Assembly (NCBI GenBank): GCA_028678555.1
Contig: JAJRDF010000009.1
Span: 1 to 14,303, forward strand
Length of the DNA stretch: 14,303 nucleotides
Direction of reading: 5' to 3'
Source of the DNA: Methanomicrobiales archaeon
GTDB lineage: Archaea > Halobacteriota > Methanomicrobia > Methanomicrobiales > JACTUA01
The notes beneath the pieces were generated by a model. The model had not been told where the DNA came from, ran no database searches, and saw only the letters and a program-made list of their open reading frames with translations. A program made the translations under genes and the position numbers. Shown in pieces: positions 8,058 through 13,789 of the stretch. Positions within the stretch are counted from its first letter, which is position 1; the number at the start of each line of letters is the position of its first letter.

Positions 8058-8803
8058 CGGGAAAGGTGTACCTGGTGGGGGCAGGCCCGGGCAGCCGGGA
8101 CCTGCTGACGCTGCGGGCCAAGGAGGTGCTGGAGGGGGCCGAGGTGGTCCTCTATGACCAGCTGGCCATGGAGATCATCAGGATGATCCCGGACGGTGCC
8201 GAGCGGATCGACTGCGGCAAATCCGGGTCCCGGCACACGATGGAGCAGGCGGAGATCGAACAGACGATGGTCCGGAAGGCACGGGAGGGGAAGCAGGTGG
8301 TCCGCCTGAAAGGGGGCGACCCGTTCCTTTTCGGCCGGGGCGGCGAGGAACTGGAAGCCCTCCGGGAGCACGGGATCCCCGTCGAGCTGGTACCGGGAGT
8401 GCCGAGCGCCATCGCGGTGCCCGGGTGCGCCGGGATCCCCGTGACCCACCGGGGCTGCGCCTCCCAGGTGACCTTTGTCACCGGCCACGAGGACCCGGCC
8501 AAGGCGTCGTCGGCCTTGGACTGGAAACAGCTGGCGGCATCCCCCGGTACGCTCGTGATCCTGATGGGGGTCCGGCAGCTGCCGTCCATCGCGGCGCAGC
8601 TGCAGGCGCATGGCATGGCGCCCTCCGTCCCGGTGGCGGTCATCGAGCGGGGCCTGCAGCCGGACCAGCGGGTCACCACCGGGACCCTGGGGGATATCGC
8701 GGAGACGGCACGGGCGCGGGGTGTCCGGCCCCCGGCCGTCATTGTTATCGGGGCCGTGGTAAAACTCTGGAGGGAGGAGAACCTGTGCGGAGCGAAGAAG
8801 TAA
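8054..8803 (+). CDS. cobA: uroporphyrinogen-III C-methyltransferase (SUMT)
   Basis: 249 residues, a single-domain enzyme with no fused HemD or CysG part. It methylates uroporphyrinogen III at C2 and C7 with S-adenosylmethionine to give precorrin-2. Motifs: VGAGPGSRDLLTL (8-20), VVLYDQL (31-37), RLKGGDPFLFGRGGEE (84-99), the SAM region VPGVPSAIAVPGCAGIPVTH (113-132), where many SUMTs have VPG[IV]TSA, and FVTGHEDP (141-148). Its start lies in the ATGA shared with the hemC stop, with only a weak ribosome site, so it probably depends on ribosomes finishing hemC. Its product is the substrate of the first gene of the operon. Its end overlaps ilvD by 19 bases. Confidence 0.95.
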   Translation: MTGKVYLVGAGPGSRDLLTLRAKEVLEGAEVVLYDQLAMEIIRMIPDGAERIDCGKSGSRHTMEQAEIEQTMVRKAREGKQVVRLKGGDPFLFGRGGEELEALREHGIPVELVPGVPSAIAVPGCAGIPVTHRGCASQVTFVTGHEDPAKASSALDWKQLAASPGTLVILMGVRQLPSIAAQLQAHGMAPSVPVAVIERGLQPDQRVTTGTLGDIAETARARGVRPPAVIVIGAVVKLWREENLCGAKK

Positions 8804-10428
8804 CAAAGGGATACCAGCGGGCGCCCAACCGCTCGCTGCTGCGGTCGCTGGGGCTCACGCGGGCCGAGATGGAACGGCCCTTCATCGGGGTTGCGAACGC
8901 CTTCAACACGATCGTGCCCGGGCATGTGCACCTGCGCAGCCTGGCGGAACGGGTGCGGGAGGGGGTGGCCGCCGGCGGGGGCGTGGCCTTCGAGTTCGGT
9001 GTCATCGGGATCTGTGACGGCATCGCCATGGGGCACCAGGGGATGCGGTACTCCCTCCCCTCCCGGGAGAACATCGCCGACTCCATCGAGCTGATGGCCG
9101 AGGCCCACCGGTTCGACGGCCTTGTCTGCATCGGTACCTGTGACAAGATCGTCCCGGGGATGCTCCAGGCCGCCGTCCGGTGCAACATCCCGACGGTCAT
9201 CCTCACGGGCGGCCCCATGCTCCCCGGCTTCCTTGGAGGGGAAGAGCTCTCCCTGATCGATGTCTTCGAGGGGGTGGGGAAGGTAGCGGGCGGCACCATG
9301 ACGGAAGAGGCCCTGAATGAACTGGAGTGCTGTGCCATGCCGGGGTGCGGCTCCTGCCAGGGGCTCTACACGGCCAACACCATGGCCTGTGTCACCGAGG
9401 CGCTGGGGATGTCCCTCCCGTACTGTGCCGCCACACCGGCCGTCGATGCGGCGAAGCTCAGACTCGCGAGAAAGACCGGGGAACGGGTCGTTGCCCTGGT
9501 GAAGGATGGGATCACCCCCCGGAAGATCGTGAACGCCCGCGGCATCCGGAACGCCATCCGGGTGGACATGGCCCTCGGCGGCTCCACGAACACGGTCCTG
9601 CACCTGCTGGCCCTCGCCGCCGAGGCCGGGGTTCCCCTGACGCTGGAGGACTTCGCCCGGATTGGCGCCGGTATCCCCCACCTTTCCTTCATGCAGCCTG
9701 CCGGGCCCCACTCCATGCTGGCCCTCCACCGGGCCGGGGGAATCCCTGCGGTCCTCTCGCGGCTGAAAGGGGAACTGGAAGAGAACCCCACGGTCTCGGG
9801 TCGATCCATCCGGACCATCGCCGGAAAGGGCACCGTGCGGGACGAAGAGGTGATCCGGCCCGTGAAGAACCCGGTGTTTCCGGCCGGCGGTCTCCGGATC
9901 CTCCGGGGAACCCTCGCGCCTGACGGCGCGGTGGTGAAGGCATCCGGCGTGGATCCGTCCATGTGGAAACACCAGGGCCCTGCCCGGGTCTTTGACGGCG
10001 AGGATGCGGCCATGGATGCGATCCTCTCGCGGCGCATCGCCGAAGGGGAGGTGGTGGTGCTCCGGTACGAGGGACCCCGTGGCGGCCCCGGGATGCCGGA
10101 GATGCTCTCCCCCACGTCGGCGCTGATGGGACTGGGGTACCGGAAGGTGGCCCTCGTCACGGACGGCAGGTTCTCGGGCGGGACCCGGGGTCCCTGCATA
10201 GGGCATGTTGCCCCGGAGGCGGCGGTAGGTGGGCCCATCGCCCTCGTCCGGAACGGCGATGAGATCAGGATCGATATCGGCAGGGGGACCATGGACCTTA
10301 ACGTGCCGGCAAAGGAACTGGCGACGCGCCGGAAAGCCTGGAAACCGAAGGGGAAGAAGCTGACCGGTGTCCTGGCCCGGTATGCCCGGAGCGCCGGCCA
10401 GGCGAATACCGGTGCGGTGCCGGAGTAA
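8785..10428 (+). CDS. ilvD: dihydroxy-acid dehydratase
   Basis: 547 residues from a GTG with GGAGG at 8773-8777. It dehydrates 2,3-dihydroxy-isovalerate and 2,3-dihydroxy-3-methylvalerate to the 2-keto acids in valine, leucine and isoleucine synthesis. Seen: IGTCDKIVPGM (C119, with the probable Mg-binding carbamylated lysine K121), AMPGCGSCQGLYTANTM (C188, C191), GGSTNTVLHLL, and near the end LSPTSALMGLG with the catalytic serine and DGRFSGGTRG. Where [2Fe-2S] members have a cysteine (PCN), this one has VPGHVHL (44-50) like E. coli IlvD, so an oxygen-sensitive [4Fe-4S] cluster is expected; this is an inference. The long open frame reaching back to 8425 is cobA read out of frame. It is the last gene of the tetrapyrrole operon, overlapping cobA by 19 bases, and is unrelated in pathway. 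Confidence 0.95.
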   Translation: MRSEEVTKGYQRAPNRSLLRSLGLTRAEMERPFIGVANAFNTIVPGHVHLRSLAERVREGVAAGGGVAFEFGVIGICDGIAMGHQGMRYSLPSRENIADSIELMAEAHRFDGLVCIGTCDKIVPGMLQAAVRCNIPTVILTGGPMLPGFLGGEELSLIDVFEGVGKVAGGTMTEEALNELECCAMPGCGSCQGLYTANTMACVTEALGMSLPYCAATPAVDAAKLRLARKTGERVVALVKDGITPRKIVNARGIRNAIRVDMALGGSTNTVLHLLALAAEAGVPLTLEDFARIGAGIPHLSFMQPAGPHSMLALHRAGGIPAVLSRLKGELEENPTVSGRSIRTIAGKGTVRDEEVIRPVKNPVFPAGGLRILRGTLAPDGAVVKASGVDPSMWKHQGPARVFDGEDAAMDAILSRRIAEGEVVVLRYEGPRGGPGMPEMLSPTSALMGLGYRKVALVTDGRFSGGTRGPCIGHVAPEAAVGGPIALVRNGDEIRIDIGRGTMDLNVPAKELATRRKAWKPKGKKLTGVLARYARSAGQANTGAVPE

Positions 10429-10445
10429 GCCGATCCCGGGCAGCC

Positions 10446-10495
10446 CCCTTTTATCTTTTCCGGAAACTGGGAGAAATCCTCTCCCGGTCTTTTTC
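10446..10495 (+). terminator. terminator after ilvD
   Basis: A T-rich stretch CCTTTTATCTTTTCC (10447-10461) is followed by a stem GGGAGA/TCTCCC (10469-10474 with 10480-10485, loop AATCC) and then a T5 run at 10490-10494. Both oligo-T signals and the hairpin lie 20-65 bases past the ilvD stop, fitting the end of the seven-gene operon. Confidence 0.65.
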
Positions 10496-10743
10496 TCTCG
10501 ATACCACTGATGAGAGACACTCCAGGGCGGCTCCGCTCCAGGCTACGTGGGCGCCCCCGGGAGGGGGATGGGTAGATCATCGGTGGATTGCTGCAGTGAA
10601 CTCACTTCGAAGAGTGAAACCACGGGGATTGGCTGTCCTCACAGGGGTAGGACCGGAAGGGGGCCTGTCCCCTCCCGTCACCATTCCCAGGAATCCAACC
10701 TTCTGTCAGGGGATGTTCCACCCCCCGGTCCCACTTCGAATGG

Positions 10744-10750
10744 TTTAACT
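10744..10750 (+). promoter_or_regulatory. TATA-like box for the carbonic anhydrase gene
   Basis: TTTAACT in a GC-rich setting, 74 bases before the ATG at 10821. Transcription would start near 10772, giving a leader of roughly 48 bases that carries the ribosome site GGTGAG (10811-10816). Confidence 0.4.
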
Positions 10751-10820
10751 CTTCCGGAGCGATACACCGGCAGGAAGGCCGGGCAGCATCATCGCGTCCC
10801 CGGCTTCATTGGTGAGGTTC

Positions 10821-11396
10821 ATGGGTGACAAACTGCTGGACGGGAACCGGATGTTCCTCGAGACCGAGTTCACAAAACAGAAAGAGTACTTCCAGAAGCT
10901 GGCCCAGGGGCAGAGCCCGACCACCCTCTGGATCGGCTGCTCGGATTCAAGGGTCGGCCCTGAGCGGATCACCGGATCCCGGGCCGGTGAGATCTTCGTC
11001 CACCGGAACATCGGGAACGTGGTGGCGGTGAACAGCATGTCCTTTGCGACCGTGGCCGAGTACGCCATCAACCACCTGAAGGTGAAGGAGATCGTGGTCT
11101 GCGGGCACTCCGACTGCGGGGCCATGAAGGCGCTGGCCGCCGGGAAGGAGGGCAACGATGCCTTCATCCCGCTCTGGCTCAACAATGCCGCCGAGGCGAA
11201 GCAGCGGCTGGAGAAGAGAGGGGCACCGGCAGGGGAGAAGGAGCAGAGGACAGCCCTTGAGAAGGAAAATGTCCGGCTCCAGCTGGAGCACCTCCGGGCG
11301 TATCCCATCGTGAAGAAGGCACTCGCGGAAGGCCGGGTGACGGTCCGGGGCCTCTACTACGACCTGGTGACCGGAACCCTCTCAGAGGTTACCTGA
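10821..11396 (+). CDS. beta-class carbonic anhydrase
   Basis: 191 residues. It interconverts CO2 and bicarbonate. The zinc ligands are C40, H96 and C99 (GCSDSR and CGHSDCG), with the D42-R44 dyad beside them; ITGSRAGEIFVHRNIGNVV (50-68) is the family core. It belongs to the longer plant/E. coli-like clade rather than the short archaeal Cab type. W37, V45, R62 and probably Y180 occupy the positions that form the non-catalytic bicarbonate pocket of the E. coli and Haemophilus enzymes (Trp39, Val47, Arg64, Tyr181). The start ATG has GGTGAG at 10811-10816. A TTG four codons earlier has no site. In a CO2-using methanogen it may supply bicarbonate or CO2 to carboxylases. Its last 15 bases overlap the end of the opposite-strand thioredoxin-like gene. 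Confidence 0.93.
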   Translation: MGDKLLDGNRMFLETEFTKQKEYFQKLAQGQSPTTLWIGCSDSRVGPERITGSRAGEIFVHRNIGNVVAVNSMSFATVAEYAINHLKVKEIVVCGHSDCGAMKALAAGKEGNDAFIPLWLNNAAEAKQRLEKRGAPAGEKEQRTALEKENVRLQLEHLRAYPIVKKALAEGRVTVRGLYYDLVTGTLSEVT

Positions 11397-11738
11397 GGCG
11401 CCCAGCAGCGGCTCGATCTCCCGGATGATCCGGGTGGCGGAGATCCTCCCGATGGAGGTGACCCTGCCGTTCACCAGGATCATGGGAACAGGGGGGTGGC
11501 GAGCCTCGATGATCTCCCGGATCCGTGGCGGGACCCCGCCATCCAGGAGCGTCACGGTCACGATCACTGCCTCGCCGTACGTCACGGCCAGGTAGTCGCG
11601 CAGGCTCTCGGCCGCCTTCATGAACTGTCCTGTTGGGAAACAGTCAGAGAGGCCGCAGGTCCGGTCGCCGTCGCAGGGGAACGGACCACACTCTGACCCA
11701 GAGTAGCCCACGATCTCGATCTCCACGGGAGCTGCCAT
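11382..11738 (-). CDS. cysteine-rich thioredoxin-fold protein, function unknown
   Basis: 118 residues. The pattern is that of a small thioredoxin or glutaredoxin fold: a first strand VEIEIVGY, then a cysteine-rich loop with C17, C22, C28 and C33 (SECGPFPC, then RTCGLSDC), a helix (38-54), strand VIVTVTLL (58-65), a likely cis-proline P85 in PVPMILVNG, and the closing GRISATRIIREIEPLL. The first pair is C-x4-C rather than the usual C-x2-C. Closest guess is a disulfide or metal-binding thioredoxin-like protein; no named family recognised. Start: the frame is open to 11912, but a TATA-like box centred 27 bases before the ATG at 11738, and the absence of a ribosome site, favour a leaderless message from this ATG. 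It is convergent with carbonic anhydrase, overlapping 15 bases. Confidence 0.72.
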   Translation of the reverse strand: MAAPVEIEIVGYSGSECGPFPCDGDRTCGLSDCFPTGQFMKAAESLRDYLAVTYGEAVIVTVTLLDGGVPPRIREIIEARHPPVPMILVNGRVTSIGRISATRIIREIEPLLGASGNL

Positions 11739-11760
11739 CCCAGTACCCGGGGAGGCCGGG

Positions 11761-11768
11761 CATATAGA
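11761..11768 (-). promoter_or_regulatory. TATA box of the thioredoxin-like gene
   Basis: Reads TCTATATG on the minus strand, the best TATA match in the window. Its centre is about 27 bases before the A of the ATG at 11738, so the transcript would begin at the start codon. No Shine-Dalgarno is present ahead of this ATG, as expected of a leaderless message. Confidence 0.6.
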
Positions 11769-11846
11769 ATGGTTACGGTGTTTCCGCCCGAACCATCGCA
11801 TAACCGCCCCTTTTTTTACCCGGAACGTGCAATGATCCACCGTTGA

Positions 11847-11877
11847 GGATTCCCCCGTGGGGGACTCGCGGGAATCC
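11847..11877. repeat. 8-base perfect inverted repeat before the TPR gene
   Basis: GGATTCCC (11847-11854) pairs with GGGAATCC (11870-11877) across a 15-base loop. The loop side holds a competing self-complement, CCCCC-GT-GGGGG (11852-11863). It lies between the thioredoxin-like and TPR genes, about 27 bases before the TPR start and downstream of the TTTTTTTA tract at 11811-11818 that may be its promoter. It could be an operator or an mRNA leader hairpin. Confidence 0.6.
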
Positions 11878-11904
11878 GGTGCAGTGGCAGGTGCGCGTGG
11901 CTCC

Positions 11905-12894
11905 ATGAGCATTTTTTCCTGGAAGAAAGACGGGGACCGCCTGACCCGCGAGGGAGAAACGCTTGCCGATCAGGGCAAGTACGACGAGGCACTGGTGCTC
12001 TTTTCCCGTGCCCTGGAGGCTGCCCCGGGTGACTGGGAACTCTGGCTGAAAAAGGCCCTGGCCCAGAAGGCGATGGGGGATCTGGACGGGGCACTCCAGT
12101 CCCTTGACCAGGCGCTTTCCCTCTCACCGGACCAGTCGCAGCTGTGGTACCAGAAGGGGCTCGTCCTGTCCCGGCTGAACCGGGTGGAGGAAGCCCTTCC
12201 CTGCTTTGACCGGGTCATCGCGCTCAACCCTGGCCATGCGGTGGTTGCCTGGTACGAGAAGGGTGTCGGCCTGGGCAAGCTGGGGAGGTACGAGGAGGCC
12301 CTGGAGTCCTGGGACCAGGCAATCCAGAAGGATCCCAAGTACGCCGTTGCGTACTACAGCAGGGGAATCGTCCTCGCATTCCTGGGGAGGTACGAGGAGG
12401 CACTGACCAGTTTCGACCGTGCACTGGAGGCGTTCCCCAGGAGTGCGGACCTCTGGTACCAGAAGGGCCTCGCGCTGGAGCGGATGGAACGCCACGACCG
12501 GGCCCTGAAGAGTTTCGAGATGGCCCTGTCCATCGATCCCCGGCACATCGATGCCGGCATCGAGATGGGGATGCGCCTGGAACGGCTGGGATCCTACGAG
12601 CGGGCGCTGACATACTACGACCGTGTGCTCCGGATCGATCCACAGAATGCCCGGGCATGGTACGAGAAGGGTACCACGCTCCAGAAGATGGGAAAACACG
12701 GGGACGCACTGGTCTGTTTCGACAAGGCCCTGTCCCAGAACCCGGACAGCATCATCGTCCTCTTCAACAAGGGGATGGTGCTTGTCACCCTGGGGAGAAC
12801 TGCCGAAGCCATCCAGACCTTCGATGCAGCCCTCGCCGTGCAGGACGTGGCGGAGATCCGGAAGATCCGGGACGCCCTGGCCAACTTCGGTTAA
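11905..12894 (+). CDS. TPR-repeat protein (nine tetratricopeptide units)
   Basis: 329 residues made almost wholly of TPRs. After a short head (MSIFSWKKD), nine units of 34 residues follow from residue 10 to 316 (units start at 10, 44, 78, 112, 147, 181, 215, 249, 283); the fourth has 35. Most show the W-x-x-K-G..L..L-G-R-x-E-E-A-L..F-D-x-A-L..P pattern. There is no signal peptide, membrane segment or catalytic domain, so it is a cytosolic protein-binding scaffold with unknown partner. Such TPR-only proteins are numerous in Methanomicrobiales. Start: AGGTG at 11889-11893 is 11 bases before the ATG. A GTG at 11857 is possible but would put the inverted repeat 11847-11877 into coding sequence. 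The gene is divergent from the thioredoxin-like gene and convergent with the ferritin-like gene. Confidence 0.9.
   Translation: MSIFSWKKDGDRLTREGETLADQGKYDEALVLFSRALEAAPGDWELWLKKALAQKAMGDLDGALQSLDQALSLSPDQSQLWYQKGLVLSRLNRVEEALPCFDRVIALNPGHAVVAWYEKGVGLGKLGRYEEALESWDQAIQKDPKYAVAYYSRGIVLAFLGRYEEALTSFDRALEAFPRSADLWYQKGLALERMERHDRALKSFEMALSIDPRHIDAGIEMGMRLERLGSYERALTYYDRVLRIDPQNARAWYEKGTTLQKMGKHGDALVCFDKALSQNPDSIIVLFNKGMVLVTLGRTAEAIQTFDAALAVQDVAEIRKIRDALANFG
12280..12401 (+). repeat. 20-base identical repeat within the TPR gene
   Basis: The same 20 bases beginning CTGGGGAGGTACGAGG occur at 12280-12299 and 12382-12401, exactly 102 bases apart, which is one 34-codon TPR unit (units 4 and 5). They encode LGRYEEA. 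Synonymous positions are also identical, pointing to recent duplication or gene conversion between the units. Confidence 0.85.
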
Positions 12895-12926
12895 AGGCCG
12901 GTATTTCAGCGCAGGGGAACCGGGCG

Positions 12927-12937
12927 AAAGAAAAAAA
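12927..12937 (-). terminator. oligo-T terminator of the ferritin-like gene
   Basis: Reads TTTTTTTCTTT on the minus strand, starting eight bases past the ferritin-like stop. A short GCGGA/TCCGC inverted repeat overlaps the stop region just before it. This fits an archaeal oligo-T terminator, in the 50-base gap between two convergent genes. Confidence 0.6.
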
Positions 12938-12944
12938 GCGGATC

Positions 12945-13442
12945 TTATTTCCGCCTCATCATCAGCTCGAAGTCCTCCAGGAGCGCCTGGAGATCCTCCT
13001 CGTGCTCCACCTCCTGCTGGAGGATGGTGAGGACGATATTGTAGGTGACCGGGTCCTTGTCCTTCGTGATGCCCAGGAGCTTGTTGTACACCGTGATGGC
13101 GCACTGCTCGCCTTTGATGTTCTGCTCAAGGACGTTCTTCACAAAGGGATCTGTGGGGGCTTCGTAGCCGCAGTTGGTGAGCTTCATCCATTCCGCAGGG
13201 GCCAGGGGCGGGGTTCCGCCCAGCTGGATGATCCGGGTGGTGAGGAGGACGGAATGGTTCAGCTCCTCGGTGGCATGGAGGGTCAGCTCGGCGATGACCG
13301 CCTCCTTGTTGGGCCCCCGCACCACCTTGGAGCCGATCCAGTACTGGTAATAGGCCAGCCACTCGTCCGAGAAGGCCTTGTACAGCAGGCCCAGCAGTTC
13401 CTTCACATCCATTCCGACAATGGTGGTTCCTTTCGTTCCCAT
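12945..13442 (-). CDS. ferritin-like diiron protein (bacterioferritin/Dps-like)
   Basis: 165 residues forming a four-helix bundle. All expected diiron ligands are present: E27 (SDEWLAYYQY), E60 and H63 (EELNH), E112 (IKGEQCAITVYN), and E144 and H147 (EVEHEED), i.e. the E...E-x-x-H...E...E-x-x-H pattern of the ferritin-like superfamily. Members near this size are annotated as bacterioferritin-like or general ferritin-like proteins and act in iron storage or in removing oxygen and peroxide. No heme-ligand methionine could be assigned with confidence. The loop 75-100 between helices 2 and 3 contains a single cysteine, C91. Start ATG is supported by GAGGTGA at 13450-13456, seven bases upstream. 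It lies 82 bases downstream of the small membrane protein gene on the same strand. A weak AT patch (CATTATC on the minus strand near 13490) may give it its own promoter. Confidence 0.85.
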   Translation of the reverse strand: MGTKGTTIVGMDVKELLGLLYKAFSDEWLAYYQYWIGSKVVRGPNKEAVIAELTLHATEELNHSVLLTTRIIQLGGTPPLAPAEWMKLTNCGYEAPTDPFVKNVLEQNIKGEQCAITVYNKLLGITKDKDPVTYNIVLTILQQEVEHEEDLQALLEDFELMMRRK

Positions 13443-13524
13443 TCGGGGTTCACCTCAGTTCCGATCCTACCTCTCTCTCACGGGGTCTGATAATGGTTCT
13501 CCTGTCCAGTCCTGCCCGGCCCAT

Positions 13525-13764
13525 TCAGTCGGTGACAGCCCTGACGATCGCAGTGGCGGCGATCGCCCCGGCGATCACGAACGCGATGAGCACCAGGAGA
13601 TTGATGGCCTGTCCTGCCATCAGGTACGGGGCCTGCAGGGGGCCCTGGAAGGTGATGCCCAGGCCCCCGGTGGCAGGGAGGTACATATGCTGGAAGATCA
13701 GGTAGCCGCCGATGGCCCCTGCCACGATCGCCGCCGCGGCGAGCGGCAGGTGGAGGACCTTCAA
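13525..13764 (-). CDS. small two-helix membrane protein, function unknown
   Basis: 79 residues from a TTG start. Two strongly hydrophobic alanine-rich segments lie at about 6-25 and 53-74. Between them is a 27-residue loop rich in Gly, Pro and Gln (YLPATGGLGITFQGPLQAPY). No family recognised. GGAGGA at 13775-13780 is nine to ten bases before this TTG. Another in-frame TTG at 13773 lies only one base from that site, too close, so 13764 is preferred. It follows the DUF4389 gene by 25 bases on the same strand and is probably co-transcribed. The reading frame looks real because of its clear hydrophobic pattern and ribosome site, but an unusual start and small size leave some doubt. Confidence 0.6.
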   Translation of the reverse strand: MKVLHLPLAAAAIVAGAIGGYLIFQHMYLPATGGLGITFQGPLQAPYLMAGQAINLLVLIAFVIAGAIAATAIVRAVTD

Positions 13765-13789
13765 GAGTATCAATCCTCCCTGAGGGATT

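Larger units (their letters stand above)
10429..10820. other. non-coding stretch between ilvD and carbonic anhydrase
   Basis: About 390 bases without a convincing gene. An open frame at 10547-10828 has no protein-like character. It begins with the operon terminator. It then holds an inverted repeat TCTCTC/GAGAGA (10494-10499, 10512-10517), a small hairpin TCACT-TCGAAG-AGTGA (10602-10617), GTCCT/AGGAC (10635-10639, 10649-10653) and GGGG/CCCC (10660-10663, 10669-10672), and finally a likely promoter at 10744. The word CACTTCGAA occurs twice (10603-10611 and again near 10732-10740). It could hold a small RNA or only promoter and terminator material; no tRNA fold was seen. Confidence 0.5.

Noticed and set aside
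8152..10206. A 684-codon open frame on the minus strand opposite cobA and ilvD
   Set aside because: It is a mirror of two strongly conserved plus-strand genes. Its translation is rich in Pro, Gly, Arg and His without domain patterns, as expected of antisense frames in GC-rich DNA.
10595..10800. Possible tRNA around the TTCGAA words
   Set aside because: No acceptor stem, anticodon arm or complete T-arm could be arranged around either copy.
10547..10828. A 93-codon frame before carbonic anhydrase
   Set aside because: It has no recognisable protein pattern, no ribosome site, and runs through the likely promoter and leader of the next gene.
11739..11912. A longer start for the thioredoxin-like protein
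   Set aside because: The added part is not protein-like, contains the TATA box and overlaps the promoter and start region of the TPR gene.
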